DNA of 64,000 bases from Prorocentrum cordatum (Eukaryota; Sar; Dinophyceae; Prorocentrales; Prorocentraceae): contig CAUYUJ010015016.1 of assembly GCA_963575745.1 (NCBI GenBank), forward strand, positions 264,236 to 328,235, read 5' to 3'. The position numbers were made by a program, and so were the translations under genes. Position 1 is the stretch's first letter. Every line of letters starts with the position of its first letter. A model generated the notes under the pieces. That model saw nothing but the letters and a program-made list of their open reading frames with translations. It made no database searches and was not told the origin of the DNA. Below, in pieces: positions 19,629 to 31,365 of this stretch.

Positions 19629-20420
19629 GCCGCGGCGGCCGCGGCCGCTCGCCCGGCGGCCCCGGCGGCGTCCCCAGCGGGTTTGGCAGCGGGCTGGGGC
19701 GATTCTGGGCCGCGACGCTCCGGGCCCAGAACCCTGGCCCCGCCGCCCGCGGCGGCCGCGGCCGCCCGCCCGGCGGCCCCGGCGGCGCCCCCGAGGGACC
19801 GGGAACGGCTCGGGCGCCCCCTCGGCCTCCGCGAACCGCACCGCCCGCGGCGCGCCCGCAAGCGCGCCCAGTGCCGGCGCCGGCGAGCAGCAAGGGCCGC
19901 CGCGGGCAGGCGGCCAGGGGGCGTGACTTCGAGGGGCAGAATCCTTCCCCCCCTGGCCGCAAGCGCCCGCGGCGACAGCAGCTGATCTGCCTGGGCGCCG
20001 GTTGCCCCGCGGGCGCCGCCGCGCGCCCGCCCGCCGTTGGGTTGCCACGCCGAGTTGCCGGCAACCGCCCGCGCGGGGCCGCCTGGCCGGGCGCCGGGCG
20101 CCCCGCGGGCGCCGCCGCGCGCCCGCCCGCCGCCGGGATGCCACGCCGAGCTGCCGGCAACCGCCCGCGCGGGGCCGCCTGGCCGGGCGCCGGGCGCCCC
20201 GCGGGCGCCGCCGCGCGCCCGCCCGCCGCTGCAGGGCTGCCAGGCCGAGCTGCCGGCAACCGCCCGCGCGGGGCCGCCTGGCCGTGCGCCAGGCGCCCTG
20301 CGGGCGCCGCCGTGCGCCCGCTTACTGCGGGCCGCTTGGCGCCCCCAGCGGCGCGGCCGCGCCCGGTCCGCGGCGCCGGCGGGGCCGCCAAGCGCGCAGC
20401 GTTCGTCGCGGGCAGCGTCA
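19629..20420. repeat. Very GC-rich block with 96-99-bp tandem units
   Basis: CpG-dense sequence. Three units containing TGCCACGCCGAG / CCGGCAACCGCCCGCGCGGG repeat at about 20043, 20139 and 20238. Long open frames on all strands are composition artefacts. Confidence 0.8.
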
Positions 20421-20953
20421 AAGCCCCCGGGCAGCCGCGTTGGCCCTGACCGCGTCGCCCAGGACGCGCGCCAAGGCGTCCCGCCGCGTCACGCCTCCGG
20501 CGGCCGCGAGGAGGTCCAAGGCGGCCTCCCCGTCGTCGGACAAGCGCTGGAGGATCACGCGCCGCGGTCCCGTCGCAGCTGCGAGCTCGGCCCGGACAGC
20601 GCGATGCCATGGCGGCATGGCGGCAAGCCCCGGCGGTGCAGCAATGGCCTGATCGAGCAAGCCGCGCCCACCCAGACGCCAGCGAGGCGGCCCGGTGCGC
20701 GATCTGCTCGAATTGCAAGCCGACCAGCAGCCTGCACAGGACGCCGACCAAGCACCAGCCCCACGCCAGGGCGAAAGGCCCGAAGCCAGGCGTGAAAGCG
20801 AACAGGGGCCTCCCAGCCGCCACACTCGTAGATGGCATGCGTGACGGCGCCCTTGCAGCTCGCCGTCGACGCCACCCAGGCTGTCGTCGCGCTGGTGGCA
20901 GCCCGCGAGGCATGGTCCCATGCCTGCGCCACCACCTCGCCCCATCCCGCCAT
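20421..20953 (-). CDS. Weak hypothetical coding block
   Basis: The minus strand reads MAGWGEVVAQAWDHASRAA from 20953. In a second frame it ends with RRVILQRLSDDGEAALDLL and GGVTRRDALARVLGDAVRA near 20420, which looks protein-like. The frame change between them is unexplained. A 43-bp stretch upstream (20964-21007) recurs at 31036-31079, suggesting part of a repeated element. No family assigned. Confidence 0.25.
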
Positions 20954-21117
20954 GGCGCGGCCCAGTTTTCCGCGCTGCGTCCAGCCGCGGCTACGAGGGG
21001 GGCCCAGGCGCGAGACCCAGTCGAGGACGAGGCGCTGCCCCCCCAGGCGGCGGCGCCGGCGCCGGCGCTGGCGGCGGCCAGCAACGCCGGGGCCGGCGAC
21101 GGCGGGGACGCATCGAC

Positions 21118-21770
21118 GATTACCACCACTATCACCACCACCACCACCACCAGTACCACCAACACCGCCTCAACCCACCACCACCTCCACCAACCCACCA
21201 CACAACCACCACCACCACCACCACAGCCACCACCACCACCACAACCACCACCACCACCACCACCGCCAATTCACCACCACCACCACCACCACCACAACCA
21301 CTACCATCACGACCACTACCACCACCACCACCGCCACCACAATCTACCACACCACCACCACCACCACGACCGTCACAACCACCACCGCTACCAGCAGCAC
21401 AACCCACCACCACAAACCGCACCACCACCACCACCACCACCACCACCACCATCACCCCCCACCACCACCACCAGCACCACCTCCACAAACCACCGCCACC
21501 GCCACAACCCACCACCACCACAACCACAAACCACCACCACACCACCACCAAACCACCACCACCAACACCGCAACCCACCACCGCCACCACCACCACCACA
21601 AACCACCGCCACACCAACACCAAACCACCACCACCACCACCCACCACCACCACAACCACCACCAACACCACCACCACCACCACAAACCACCACACCACCA
21701 CCACAACAACCACCACCACCGCCACCACCACCACCGCAACCCACCACCACCACGACCGCCACCGTCGTCC
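21118..21770. repeat. (CCA)n trinucleotide tract, about 650 bp
   Basis: Imperfect CCA/CAC repeats giving His/Pro/Thr frames on plus and Val/Gly/Trp on minus. 21000-21117 is GC-rich with no gene. Confidence 0.95.
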
Positions 21771-21779
21771 TCGTCAACG

Positions 21780-24410
21780 CTCTCCGCCGCCGCCGCCCGC
21801 CGCCGCAGGCGCCGGCGCGGGCCCAGAAACAGAAGTCGCGGCCCCCGCTGCCGCCGCCAAGGGGGGGGTCCGCCCCCCCCCCCCCCCCCCACTTCCAAGC
21901 GACCGCAAAACGCGCTCTTTCCTACGTAGCTACACCCCCCCCTTAAGACCTCCCCTGCCAGAAGCCGCCCCTCCTCCTCCTCCTCCTCCGCCCCTCGGAA
22001 ACTACCCCCCCTCCCTTTCGCGCTACGGAAGCTACCCCTCCCCCTTCCTCCCTGTCCAAAGGAGAAAGACTTAGCTAACCCTCTGCCCGTGAACCTCCCC
22101 TGCCGGACCCCCCCCCTCCTTTTTTCTCCGCCCCTCGGAATCTCCCCCCCGCCCCCCCCCGCTTTCGCGCTCCGGAAAGGGCACCCCCCTCCCCCCCCTC
22201 TCCTTTCCCGAAGGAAGAGGGGGCACCCCCTGCTGGCGCCGGCGCGTCCTCGAAGAGTTCGTCCACCCGCGCTGGCGCCGCCGCTGGCGCAGCGGCCGCT
22301 GGCGCTGGCGCACTGTCTGCCGGCGCGGGCGCAGCCGGCGGGGCTTGCCCGAAGTTGCCCGGCAAGTGCCAGAGTCTGGCAAATCGAGATTCGCCGGATC
22401 ATTGCAGGTGGCCCCGCTTGTTTTGGCCATAGTCCGCCTTGCAGCCTGGGCGTTCCAAGCAGTGGGGTTCTTTGTCAAACCACCGACATGTTCGTGCATG
22501 GCGGTTCTGTCGCAGCGCATTCAGTTGCACATTATCGGCGCGCGCTGAGCTACCCAGCCCGCTCGGCGGTGGTCGGCGGATTGAGCCATTGGCGTCTCGA
22601 GGTAAAGTGGGGTCGTCAAGATCGCATGCGGCATTGCTTATCATAAGAATGCATGCCTGTTTCCGATCTGCGAATGGGCTTCTACCTCGCGCAAAAAGGC
22701 ATCGCGAAATCTTGACCGCGCCAACGATCAGGGATTGCATATTCGGTGCATATCGGGCCGCCTGTGCGGATTATCGGCTGCGTGCTTGGGCATGTTCGCG
22801 ATGGCGAGAGCATCTTTTATTTTCAAATGGTTTCAGACATGCTCTGCGGTCAGCCATCTTTCTGGTTGGTCCCCTGATGAGCGCGCCGTGGATATCTCGT
22901 CGCCCTGCCAAGCATCGGTGCATGCTATGCGCGCGAGTGTCCCTGCTTTTGGCTAGAGTCGACCACGGGGCAAACTTATCTGCCACGCACCAACAAGTTG
23001 TTCCCTGAGGGATAGGCGTTGTTGGGCGTTGAAGTAGGAGGGCAAACCCTTGGATCTACAATTGGGTTGTAATATCACCGTTGCGACGAAGCAGGCGCGC
23101 AGATAGCGCCCCGGAGCACGCTGCGCCCGCGGGCGCGCTAAGTCAGCGTTAGCGCGTTTGTCAAAGTAACTTCTAGAGGTCAGTTTTGTCTTCCGAGCAC
23201 AATGGGATTCGCCGCCCATGCCCCCGCAAGAATTCCAGCGCCTCTGCGCCGCTGTCCCGGCCAGAACAAAGTAGGTATTATGATGATGGTCCCCCTGCGA
23301 TAGGTAGCACTAGGAAGAGATAATCGTCGGCTTCTGGTTCAATTTCTTCTGCCGGAGCATCGGGGCATAACGCAGCGCGCCCCGGGCCTCTGAGGTCATA
23401 GCCGCAATCGCCGGCGCCGTCCTCAATGTTTTAAAGGTATCTTCATTGGTTCGACGTCGGCCCCTCGTCAGCTATTCGTTTCCTGGCTGCCAAGGCCGGG
23501 CATCAGTTGGCAATGCTGTTCGCGACTGTAGCGCGCCCGCCTCGAGCGCAGGGGAATGGCGAAAGAGCTGGGGGGGGCTCGTCGCGTCCCATCGAGAGGG
23601 GGGGTCAACCATCTACGATGAACGCAGCTCGTTTCCTCGGGCTCGTCGTTTGCCCGTGGCCGAGCGCGGCTTCGGCCGCAGGTTCCCTGTGCAAGCGCTC
23701 GCGCGCGCTGCGGGCGCCCGGCGGCAAAGGCGCGCGCGAGTCGCGCCATGCCGGTTGGATCATATTCTCGGCGTGTAGATCCAAGGCAGCACGACGGACC
23801 GCGTCGCCCCATTTCGGCCCGCCGGCACTTGATTGCGCGTCACTCTTAAGGTTAATGCCCGCGCGGGTGAACGCGATTGGGCACGTGCGTTTTCTGCGCT
23901 TTCCTGAGGGCGCGCGGTTGCCCGGTTGGTTCAGCAATTGTGAGATCAGGAATGCAACATGTTTGTTTCGCCACTCGGCGCGTCGTCGGCCGTGCCCGCG
24001 CCGGCCCAGTTGGCGTGCGGCAGCAGATGCGCACGCGCATTTCCGCGGGCTCATCGGGCCCCCAGGGCGCGACATGCACGCCTGTATATCTGGGACGCTC
24101 GGCCGCTTGCCGGCGCGATCGCAATTGGCACCGAAGCGGCAGAGACGCATCCGAGCATCTCTGACATTGAACTCTCAAAGGCTTCTCTTTTCCGCCCCAC
24201 TCTCCAGAAGTACCCCAGAGGTCGCGCGATCACCACTTGCATCCTGAGGGCGCGCGCTCTGGTCAACGGGCTCCGCATTCTCTCGCAGCGCGGCCCGGCG
24301 CGCTGCCCCGGCAGTCGCATGGGCCAGTCAGAGGGCGCGACAACCCAGACCAGTGCGCAATCTCCAGCCAACAAGCCGCCCAAGCATTGGGTTTCCATAG
24401 ATGCCATCCT
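21780..24410. other. No recognisable gene
   Basis: 21780-22330 is C/G-rich with CCCCCC runs and CTCCGGAA/CTCGGAA phrases. 22331-24410 is non-repetitive, of moderate GC, with many short frames on both strands but none with protein-like composition or a family I recognise. Being directly downstream, on minus, of the retropepsin relic, it could be decayed integrase/reverse-transcriptase sequence of the same element. I could not find the motifs. Confidence 0.5.
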
Positions 24411-24411
24411 T

Positions 24412-26036
24412 TCATTGTGGCAACGCGGTCAGACATATAGCCTCGGCGGCAACGTTCGGCGGCAGCCATTCGAATTTCCTCTGACACAATCGCCCTGGGA
24501 CGACGCGACTCATCATATGTTTTATAGCACATGGCCGCGAACGCCCGCGCCGCGCAGAAGACGCCCGCGCGCAAGGCCGCGTCGGGGCGGCAGGCAGGCT
24601 CGACCGAAGAGTCCGTCTGCCCCCATCAGGGGGCGTCAACGCGGGGCAGGGCGCCTGGCAGATCGCTGCGCGTAAACGACCGCACCCCCCGATGGCTCGC
24701 GTCGCCCTGCTCGGAGGAATTTTGCGATGGCGGGCTCGGGTCGCCAATGCGATGCGCCTGCGGCAGGTTCGCACGGGCGGAACCTCGACCCGCTCCCCTT
24801 TGGACGTGGCCGCCCTGGACATGCCGGGACTGCCCGTAAGCCGGCCCCGTGCTTCCTCGAAGTGCGAGCGGAGATGGTGCGTCGACATGTCTGTCTCCCC
24901 ATGTTCCGCAGCTGTCTTCACCTTGTGATGGGTCCCTACTAGCAGCGCGCGGGTCATCTCGTGGCGGTTGGCAGGACGGTCTGAACGATGCCAACGGTCA
25001 CGCGTAGTGCTGACCATCATGTTCACGGCGTCGTCGACCTCCCGATCCATAAAGCGATGCAGGTTCTCGTCGTTGAATTCGCCAATGTCCAGGCTTGCCT
25101 GGGACCTCTGTCCGCGATCACCTCCCGTCTCAGTAGCGTAGCGGACAGTGCCGCCGCAATCGTTGACGCGCGTGATGGCGCCCTCCAGCGCGGCGCTGCC
25201 AGGGCCGGGAGTGGCCTCCCAATAACTGGAGCATGGGATGGCCAGGTGCCCCGATGCCACGAAATCTGATGCGCCCACGGCCTTCCTCCAATAACCAGAT
25301 CACCCTCTTCTGCTGCGTGGAAGTCAGACCGATGATGGCGGGCAAATTTTCGCCAGAGCCCTCAGCGATGTTGGCGATGAAGTGATCCATCCTGGTTGTA
25401 TCAGGTTTGTCCTGATGGTGGCAATGGCAAGCGATGTAGAATGCTCCAAGCTTGCAACATACTGCTGCGCAGCTCCCGACACCATTGACGTACACCAGCC
25501 TGACCAGGTCCATGATGCGCGGCACGTGTCCATGCTGTCTGGCCTGGCTGTCAAACCTTCTGGAGGCGCTGATGCCAATAATGCCTATGCATGAGCCAAT
25601 GTCTACAAGGAAACTCAATGTGTCGCTTGTCGGGAATCAGCGTCTTGAGCTTGCCCGATGCGTATACATGCGGGATGCCAGCTGGCGTTGCCACAGTAAC
25701 CGTCTCCGCGCCCAATTGCCGCTTGAACCGCCTATTGTGTATGACCCATTGGTTCCTCGAGAGGTGCAGGGCTGAGTTGTCCCAGTTCGGATGGAACGCC
25801 TGCAACTCCTCGTGGATAATGGCCCAGTCGGCATAGTGGACGCTGTTGAACGGTTCGGGCAGAAGGTCCTGGATCTGGCCAAGTCGCTGATGTACGCACC
25901 GTGGTGTCCTGCAGCGGGACTCCCGTGCTCTGCTCATACATGGCCCTTTCCTTCTCCACGGCTTGGTCCATGTCCACGTCTTGGCTGTGGGCACAGGATC
26001 CACCCGGAGAGTCAACGCGGCTACTGCGGCTCGCAA
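24412..26036 (-). pseudogene. Retropepsin-bearing retrotransposon polyprotein relic
   Basis: The minus strand reads YADWAIIHEELQAFHPNWD and then KTLIPDKRHIEF to about 25622. A frame change follows into SFLVDIGSCIGIIGISASRR, where DIG stands in place of the usual D(S/T)G active site. The next block contains VNGVGSCAAVC, then GSGENLPAIIGLTSTQQKR, then the hydrophobic end RGRIRFRGIGAPG. A second frame change near 25270 gives SDFVASGHLAIPCSSY. This order (VDxG, GVGxGxxxC, GSG.xLPALLGL, PGPGG, SGHL) is how I remember the aspartic protease of copia-like polyproteins common in dinoflagellates. At least two frameshifts and the altered active site argue for a dead copy. Integrase and RT were not found. 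Confidence 0.65.
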
Positions 26037-26279
26037 CCGACCGGGGCCGACGATGAAGCCTCGCTCCCGTTGCCACCTGTTGCTGTTGAAGGCGGTCCAG
26101 CAAACGATTGCTCAAAGGATTGGGCATGTTATGAGCAGCAGGTGTCCCCGCGTCTTGGAGCGAGGGGGCTGATGCTGCAGGTATCCCCGCATCTTGTAAG
26201 TGTTGCTATTGCTGGAGAAGAGATCGGTGTTGGCTGCATCGGTATGGCATTGCCCGTCGCCGAGTTGTTGGCGGGGATC

Positions 26280-26507
26280 ACAACCACCACCCTCATCACC
26301 ACCGCCAATGTCATTATCATCCCAACAACCAACGTCATCGTCAGCATCGTCATTACCACCACTATCATAATCATACTAAGCAGCACCACCACCATCCTCC
26401 TCCTTCTCCTCATTATCATCCTCATCCTCATCCTCATCCTGATCCTCATCCTCATCCACATCCTCTTCCTCCTCATCATCATCGTCATTACCATGACCAT
26501 CATCATA

Positions 26508-26541
<34 letters not shown>

Positions 26542-27127
26542 TCAGCATGATCATCATGATCATCATCATCATCATCATCATCATGGCCACCGCAACCACC
26601 ATCATCACAATAACCATAACAATCACAATGACCATGACCATCACCACCATCAGCATCATCGGCATAGTCATCATCATCAGCGTCGTCATAATCACCACCA
26701 TCATAATCATCATCATCATCATCGTCATCATCAACAGCATCATCACCATCAAAATCACAATCATCATGGTCAACATCATCATCACAGCCACCAGCATCAT
26801 CATAAACATCATCATTGTCAGCATCGTCATCATCATCAGCATCATCACCATCACCATCACCTACACAATCACCATCACAATCATCATCACAATCATCATC
26901 ACACCACCATCATCCTATCAGCATGATAATCATCATCACCACCAAAATCACCACCACCAGTACCACCACCATCATCATCATAAGCATCATCATGCATCAA
27001 TCATCAATCATCAGCAGCATCAGCATCAGCATCAGCATCAGCATGATCATCCTCATCATCATCAGCATCATCATACCATTCAGCATCACCATCATCATCA
27101 TCAATCATCATCAATCATCATGGGCAA

Positions 27128-27162
<35 letters not shown>

Positions 27163-27193
27163 GCATCAGCATCAGCATCAGCATCAGCATCAG

Positions 27194-27225
<32 letters not shown>

Positions 27226-27232
27226 CCGTCAT
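26280..27232. repeat. (CAT)n-type trinucleotide tract, about 950 bp
   Basis: Imperfect CAT/ATC repeats with CAC, CAG and CAA variants. Frames of Ile/Ser/His or Met/Val on the other strand are artefacts. Confidence 0.95.
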
Positions 27233-28074
27233 GCGCCCTGCTCCTTTCTCTCCCGAGCACGCCCGAGGCGCTCCCGACCGAGCCGAACGAGTAATTGAAG
27301 ACCACTGTGACCGGGTACACGCCGCGGTTCAGCACCCTGGCCTGCGGCGCAAACGTCGCCGGTATACCCGATCTCCGTCCCTCGGAAGGGAGAGGCAGAG
27401 CGGTGCAGTCATCGTGCTGCCACAGGGTGCGCTGAATAAGGCACGGGGGGTTTTTGGCTGGCCCCAGCGAGCCCCAGCCACGAGGAGGTTCCCCGACCTG
27501 GACCCAAGGAACCGCCCGAGCACCAGAGCCCCTCTGGAGCCCAAACCGGAGGGGTCGTCATTTCAGCGTGTTGAAAATAGGAGAAGCTGCGAGAGGAGGC
27601 AGGGAGCGAGAGGCAGAGGAGGGCGAGGGGGGGCAGCAACGCAAGGACGGGAGGGAAGAGGCGGGGGAGGAGAAAAAGGGGGGGGCGATGACGGAGAGGA
27701 CGACGATGGGTGGGAGTCAGGAGCGAGAAAGGAAGGCGAGGGCAAGGTGAATGGAGTAGTGGAGGGGGGGTGATTACGTAAAGGACGAGGGGTGGGGGGT
27801 GAGAAGGATGGGGCGGTGGGGGAGCTGGGAGGTTGAAGATGAGGCTTCGAACAAAGGATCGAGTTCTAAATTTATGTACCTCAAAAAATATGTTCGCACG
27901 AGACTACGAACAAACAACCTAGAACGTTCCGTAGATATACGAAACATCTTTCGATACTTTCCGCACACTCGACACACACATCAATTCCTGGATACTTCAA
28001 TTATGTAGCCGACCCCTGCTCGAAAGCTGGGGCTGGGAGGACGAGGAAAAACACAAAAAGCGGCGAAGAGAGGT
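27233..28074. other. No gene recognised
   Basis: 27233-27560 is unassigned, 27560-27770 purine-rich, 27840-28010 A+T-richer (GAACAAACAACCTAGAACG). No coding signal. Confidence 0.5.
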
Positions 28075-28079
28075 GGTGG

Positions 28080-28120
<41 letters not shown>

Positions 28121-28165
28121 GCGATGACGATGATGATGAAAATGATGATGATGATGATGATGATG

Positions 28166-28204
<39 letters not shown>

Positions 28205-28322
28205 GTGATGGTGATGGTGATGATGATGATGATGATGATGGCGATGACGATGACGATGATGACGATGATGATGATGATGCTGATGATGATGGTGATGATG
28301 ATGATGATGTTGATGATTCTAA
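28075..28322. repeat. (GAT)n trinucleotide tract, about 250 bp
   Basis: GATGATGAT with GGT, GCG and GAC variants. This is the complementary type to the (CAT)n tract at 26.3-27.2 kb. Confidence 0.95.
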
Positions 28323-28503
28323 TCGTTAGTATTACTATTAGATTAGTGTGACGGTGAGTTTGGTGGAGATGGTTTTGACGCTTCTGAAGGTGGCGACGAG
28401 GTTGATGGTGACGGTACCTACGAGGACCAAGTCAGAGCGCCACACAGCGCCGCACAACACAGAAGGCGACATATACAAAGACGACGACAATCCGCCCAGA
28501 CTA

Positions 28504-28589
28504 GGGGAACAAAAAATGGCATAAACATAGCAACTCGGAGGTCCGCGCGGACCTTCAAGTTTTAATGTTTATGCCACTTTTTGTTCCCC
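28504..28589. repeat. 86-bp foldback palindrome
   Basis: Outer arms GGGGAACAAAAAATGGCATA and TATGCCACTTTTTGTTCCCC are near-perfect inverses, and the centre GGTCCGCGCGGACC is itself palindromic. The whole sequence can fold into one long hairpin with a few mismatches. No target duplication recognised. It is a MITE-like or cruciform element. Confidence 0.85.
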
Positions 28590-28959
28590 CAAAGACGCCA
28601 GGAGTACCTCCGCACAGAAAGCGGCAACGAACAAGATGTGCCTTGACACCAGGCGGCTTCGTCCAGAGCGACTCGGATGATGAAAAAAACGGCGAAGAGG
28701 GGAGGAGGAGAGAGTGCCTGCGCACGCCTGCCCCGCGCGCGGGCGTTTTGTCCACCGCGCCGCGGCTGCGTTGCCGTGGATAAGTTCGACGACGACGACG
28801 ACGGCGACGACGACAACGGCGGCTGCTACGACGCGACATTAACCGACGTCACAAACAACGATGCGTCGGCGCAGGCCCCATCGCAAGGATGCGCGATTAC
28901 CGCGCGACGGCGACTCGGATAGCAGCGCACTTCGGCACGGCCTGGGCGCTTCGCACAGC

Positions 28960-29445
28960 GTGTTGCATGAAGGGACCGCGGAGAACCGAGAACCGAGAAC
29001 CGTGACCGAACCGGTCCAAAACCAGGAACGTAGAAAACCAAACCAGACCGAACCGAATTCATTCAGAACCGAACCGGCGAGAACCGAACCGAACCAGAAA
29101 CGGAACCGCACCGGAACCGGGCGGCCCCTGAACCGAACCGACGGGGACCGAACCGAAACCCTTTCCCCATCCGGTCCGGGCCCCAGGACCCCGATGACCC
29201 CCAGGAATCCGGGACCCCGATGACCCCAGGACCTCCGAAAGATACGCGCGGCCCCGCGGACCCCCAGGACCCCAGGGCCCCCCTGGGCCCCCGGGGCCCC
29301 AGGACCCAACGACCCAACGACCCAAGGACCCCCAGGACCCCCGGGACCCCATGACCCCGGACCCAGGACCCCAGCTCAGACCCCGGGACCCCAGGACCCA
29401 AGGACCCCCGGGACCCCCGGGACCCCAGCCCCCAGGTCGCTGGAG
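28960..29445. repeat. (ACCGA)-type and GGACCCC-type minisatellites
   Basis: 28970-29170 is degenerate GAACCGAACC; 29175-29445 is degenerate CCCCAGGACCCC. The GAACC type recurs at 33330-33530. 28590-28960 between the foldback and this array has no gene. Confidence 0.85.
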
Positions 29446-29478
29446 TCCACCGAGTCCAGCACCTGGCTGGCGGGCGCG

Positions 29479-29482
29479 CGCA

Positions 29483-29546
<64 letters not shown>

Positions 29547-29552
29547 ACGCTT
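29479..29552. repeat. (ACG)n tract
   Basis: About 24 ACG units, nearly perfect. Confidence 0.95.
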
Positions 29553-29739
29553 GCCGACGCCCGCGCCCGCCGACGCCGCCGCCGTCGTCGGTCGTCGTCG
29601 GTCCGAGGATGTTTTTCGTTTGGTTTTCCTGCTTCTGGCCCCCGCGGGGGCCTCGGGGGCCCGACAGGGCACGCTCGCCGACACCGGGCTGGAATAGATT
29701 CCAAGAGGAAAAGTCATGGGACCGATTTTGAGCGGACCC

Positions 29740-30110
29740 GGGGGGGGGGCCCTGGCGACCCTCCTGGCGACCCTCTTGGCGACCCCCCTGGGGAGCTCCG
29801 GGAAGGCCCCGGGGGGGGGGCCTGGCGACCCTCCTGGCGAACCCCCTGGCGACCTCCCTGGCGACCCCCCTGGCGACCCGCGACGGCGACGGCGACGGCG
29901 GCGGCGACGGCGGCGGCGGCGAAAGCGACAGCGACTTCGGCTGCAACCCCCCTCGCGGGCGCGACCCCCCTCGCGGGCGCGACCCCCCTCGGGGCTGCGA
30001 CCCCCCTCGCGGCTGCCGCCCCCCTCGCGGCCGCGACCCCCCTCGGGGCTGCGACCCCCCTCGCGGGCGCGACCCCCCCTCGGAGGGCCCCCCTCGGAGG
30101 ACCCCCGCGG
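29740..30110. repeat. GC-rich minisatellites (GGCGACCCTCCT and CTCGCGGGCGCGACCCCC)
   Basis: Two related arrays. The second type recurs in the same orientation at 32620-32800, implying a segmental duplication of the block. Confidence 0.85.
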
Positions 30111-31365
30111 CAGAGCAGATGCAGGCGGCCGAGCCCTCCCCTTCCTGGGGCCCGGGAGGCCCGCGCGCTCGGTTTCGGCGCCCAGGGCCGCTGAGAAAAA
30201 AGAAACAGCGACTGAGGGAAGGGGTCGCGAGATCTGGGGGCGCCCGACGGCGAGAACGACGACGACGACGACGACGACGCAACGAAGCAACGACGACGAC
30301 GACGACGACGACGACGAGGCCGGAGTGCACAACGACAATTTAGGCTCAAGCTTCGGGGGCCTCCGCCGGGGCGCGGGGGCTCTGAGACCGAGGAGGAAGG
30401 GGAAAACAAATCCTGGTTTCTCTCCCGAAAACGCGCGCTCATGCTGCAAACTAACAAAGGGCACCTCGCATGAGCTCTTGATTCCGCGCGGGAGAAATAA
30501 TCCCACGTGCGCTGCCATGATGGCCCTCCGCCTCTATTGGGCTTACTAAGGCTGGCGGTCGGCGGCCGCCGTCGACGAACTGGCGGCCGCTGCGCGTGCC
30601 ATGCGCGCGCTTTTAGAGTCGAAGACGCGGTCGTCGTGCTCTTTCGCGAAGTCAGGGCGCCACCGCCCCCTGGGGCCGTGGCCCCAAGGGATTGGTGGCG
30701 CACTTTCCTCGCAAATTTTTCGGAGGCTGGCGTACTTGCTCGAGAGCGAAGTGTCCCGCGAGCGCTTCCCCCCCGTCTGCGGGGATTCCACCGCGTCTGT
30801 GCCGCCGCCGGGGCGGGGGCGCGTCGGCGTGGTCACTGGCTCCGCTGCTGCTGGCTCCGGGGGCTCAGCGGCAGCCTCGGCGTGCTCTGGGGGCTCAGCG
30901 GCAGCGTCGGCGCGCTCCGGGGGCGCAGCGGCAGCCTCGGACGACTACGACGACGACGACGACGACGACGGACGGAGCAGGGCGGCTTGAGACAATCGGA
31001 GCTCAAAATCGGACTCCTCCCCGGGGCCAAACGCACTTTTCCGCGCTGCGTCCAGCCGTGGCGACGAGGGGCACCCCCGAGGGCCAACTACCAATGTCTC
31101 AAACGGCCATCCCCCTCTGAGACGACGACGGCGGCGGCGACGACCCCGCTGGCGGCCGCCTGGGCGCTGGCGGCGCCACCTGGGGCAGCGCGGCGCCTGC
31201 GCCTGCCGTCGCCGCCCGGGCGGGCGCGCAGGCCGAGCCGGCAAATCTGGAGGCGCGGAAAGGCACGATGCTGGCGGCCTTGGCCGGCGGCGCCTCGGCC
31301 TCGGCGCCGGCCGCGGCGGCGGCGGCCAGCGACGACGCACTCGAAGAAGACGACGAGCCCTGCTT
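30111..31365. other. No gene recognised; short triplet tracts
   Basis: Short ACG tracts near 30255-30320 and 30945-30970. 31036-31079 repeats a 43-bp stretch of 20964-21007 (TTTTCCGCGCTGCGTCCAGC). No frame is convincing. Confidence 0.5.

Noticed and set aside
22399-24247. Several 100-250-codon frames on both strands
   Set aside because: They overlap each other, Arg/Ala/Pro/Ser-rich from GC content, with no recognisable reverse transcriptase or integrase motif.
24620-24634. CCCCCATCAGGGGG hairpin outside the TIR element
   Set aside because: A single copy with a different loop; consistent with chance in GC-rich DNA.
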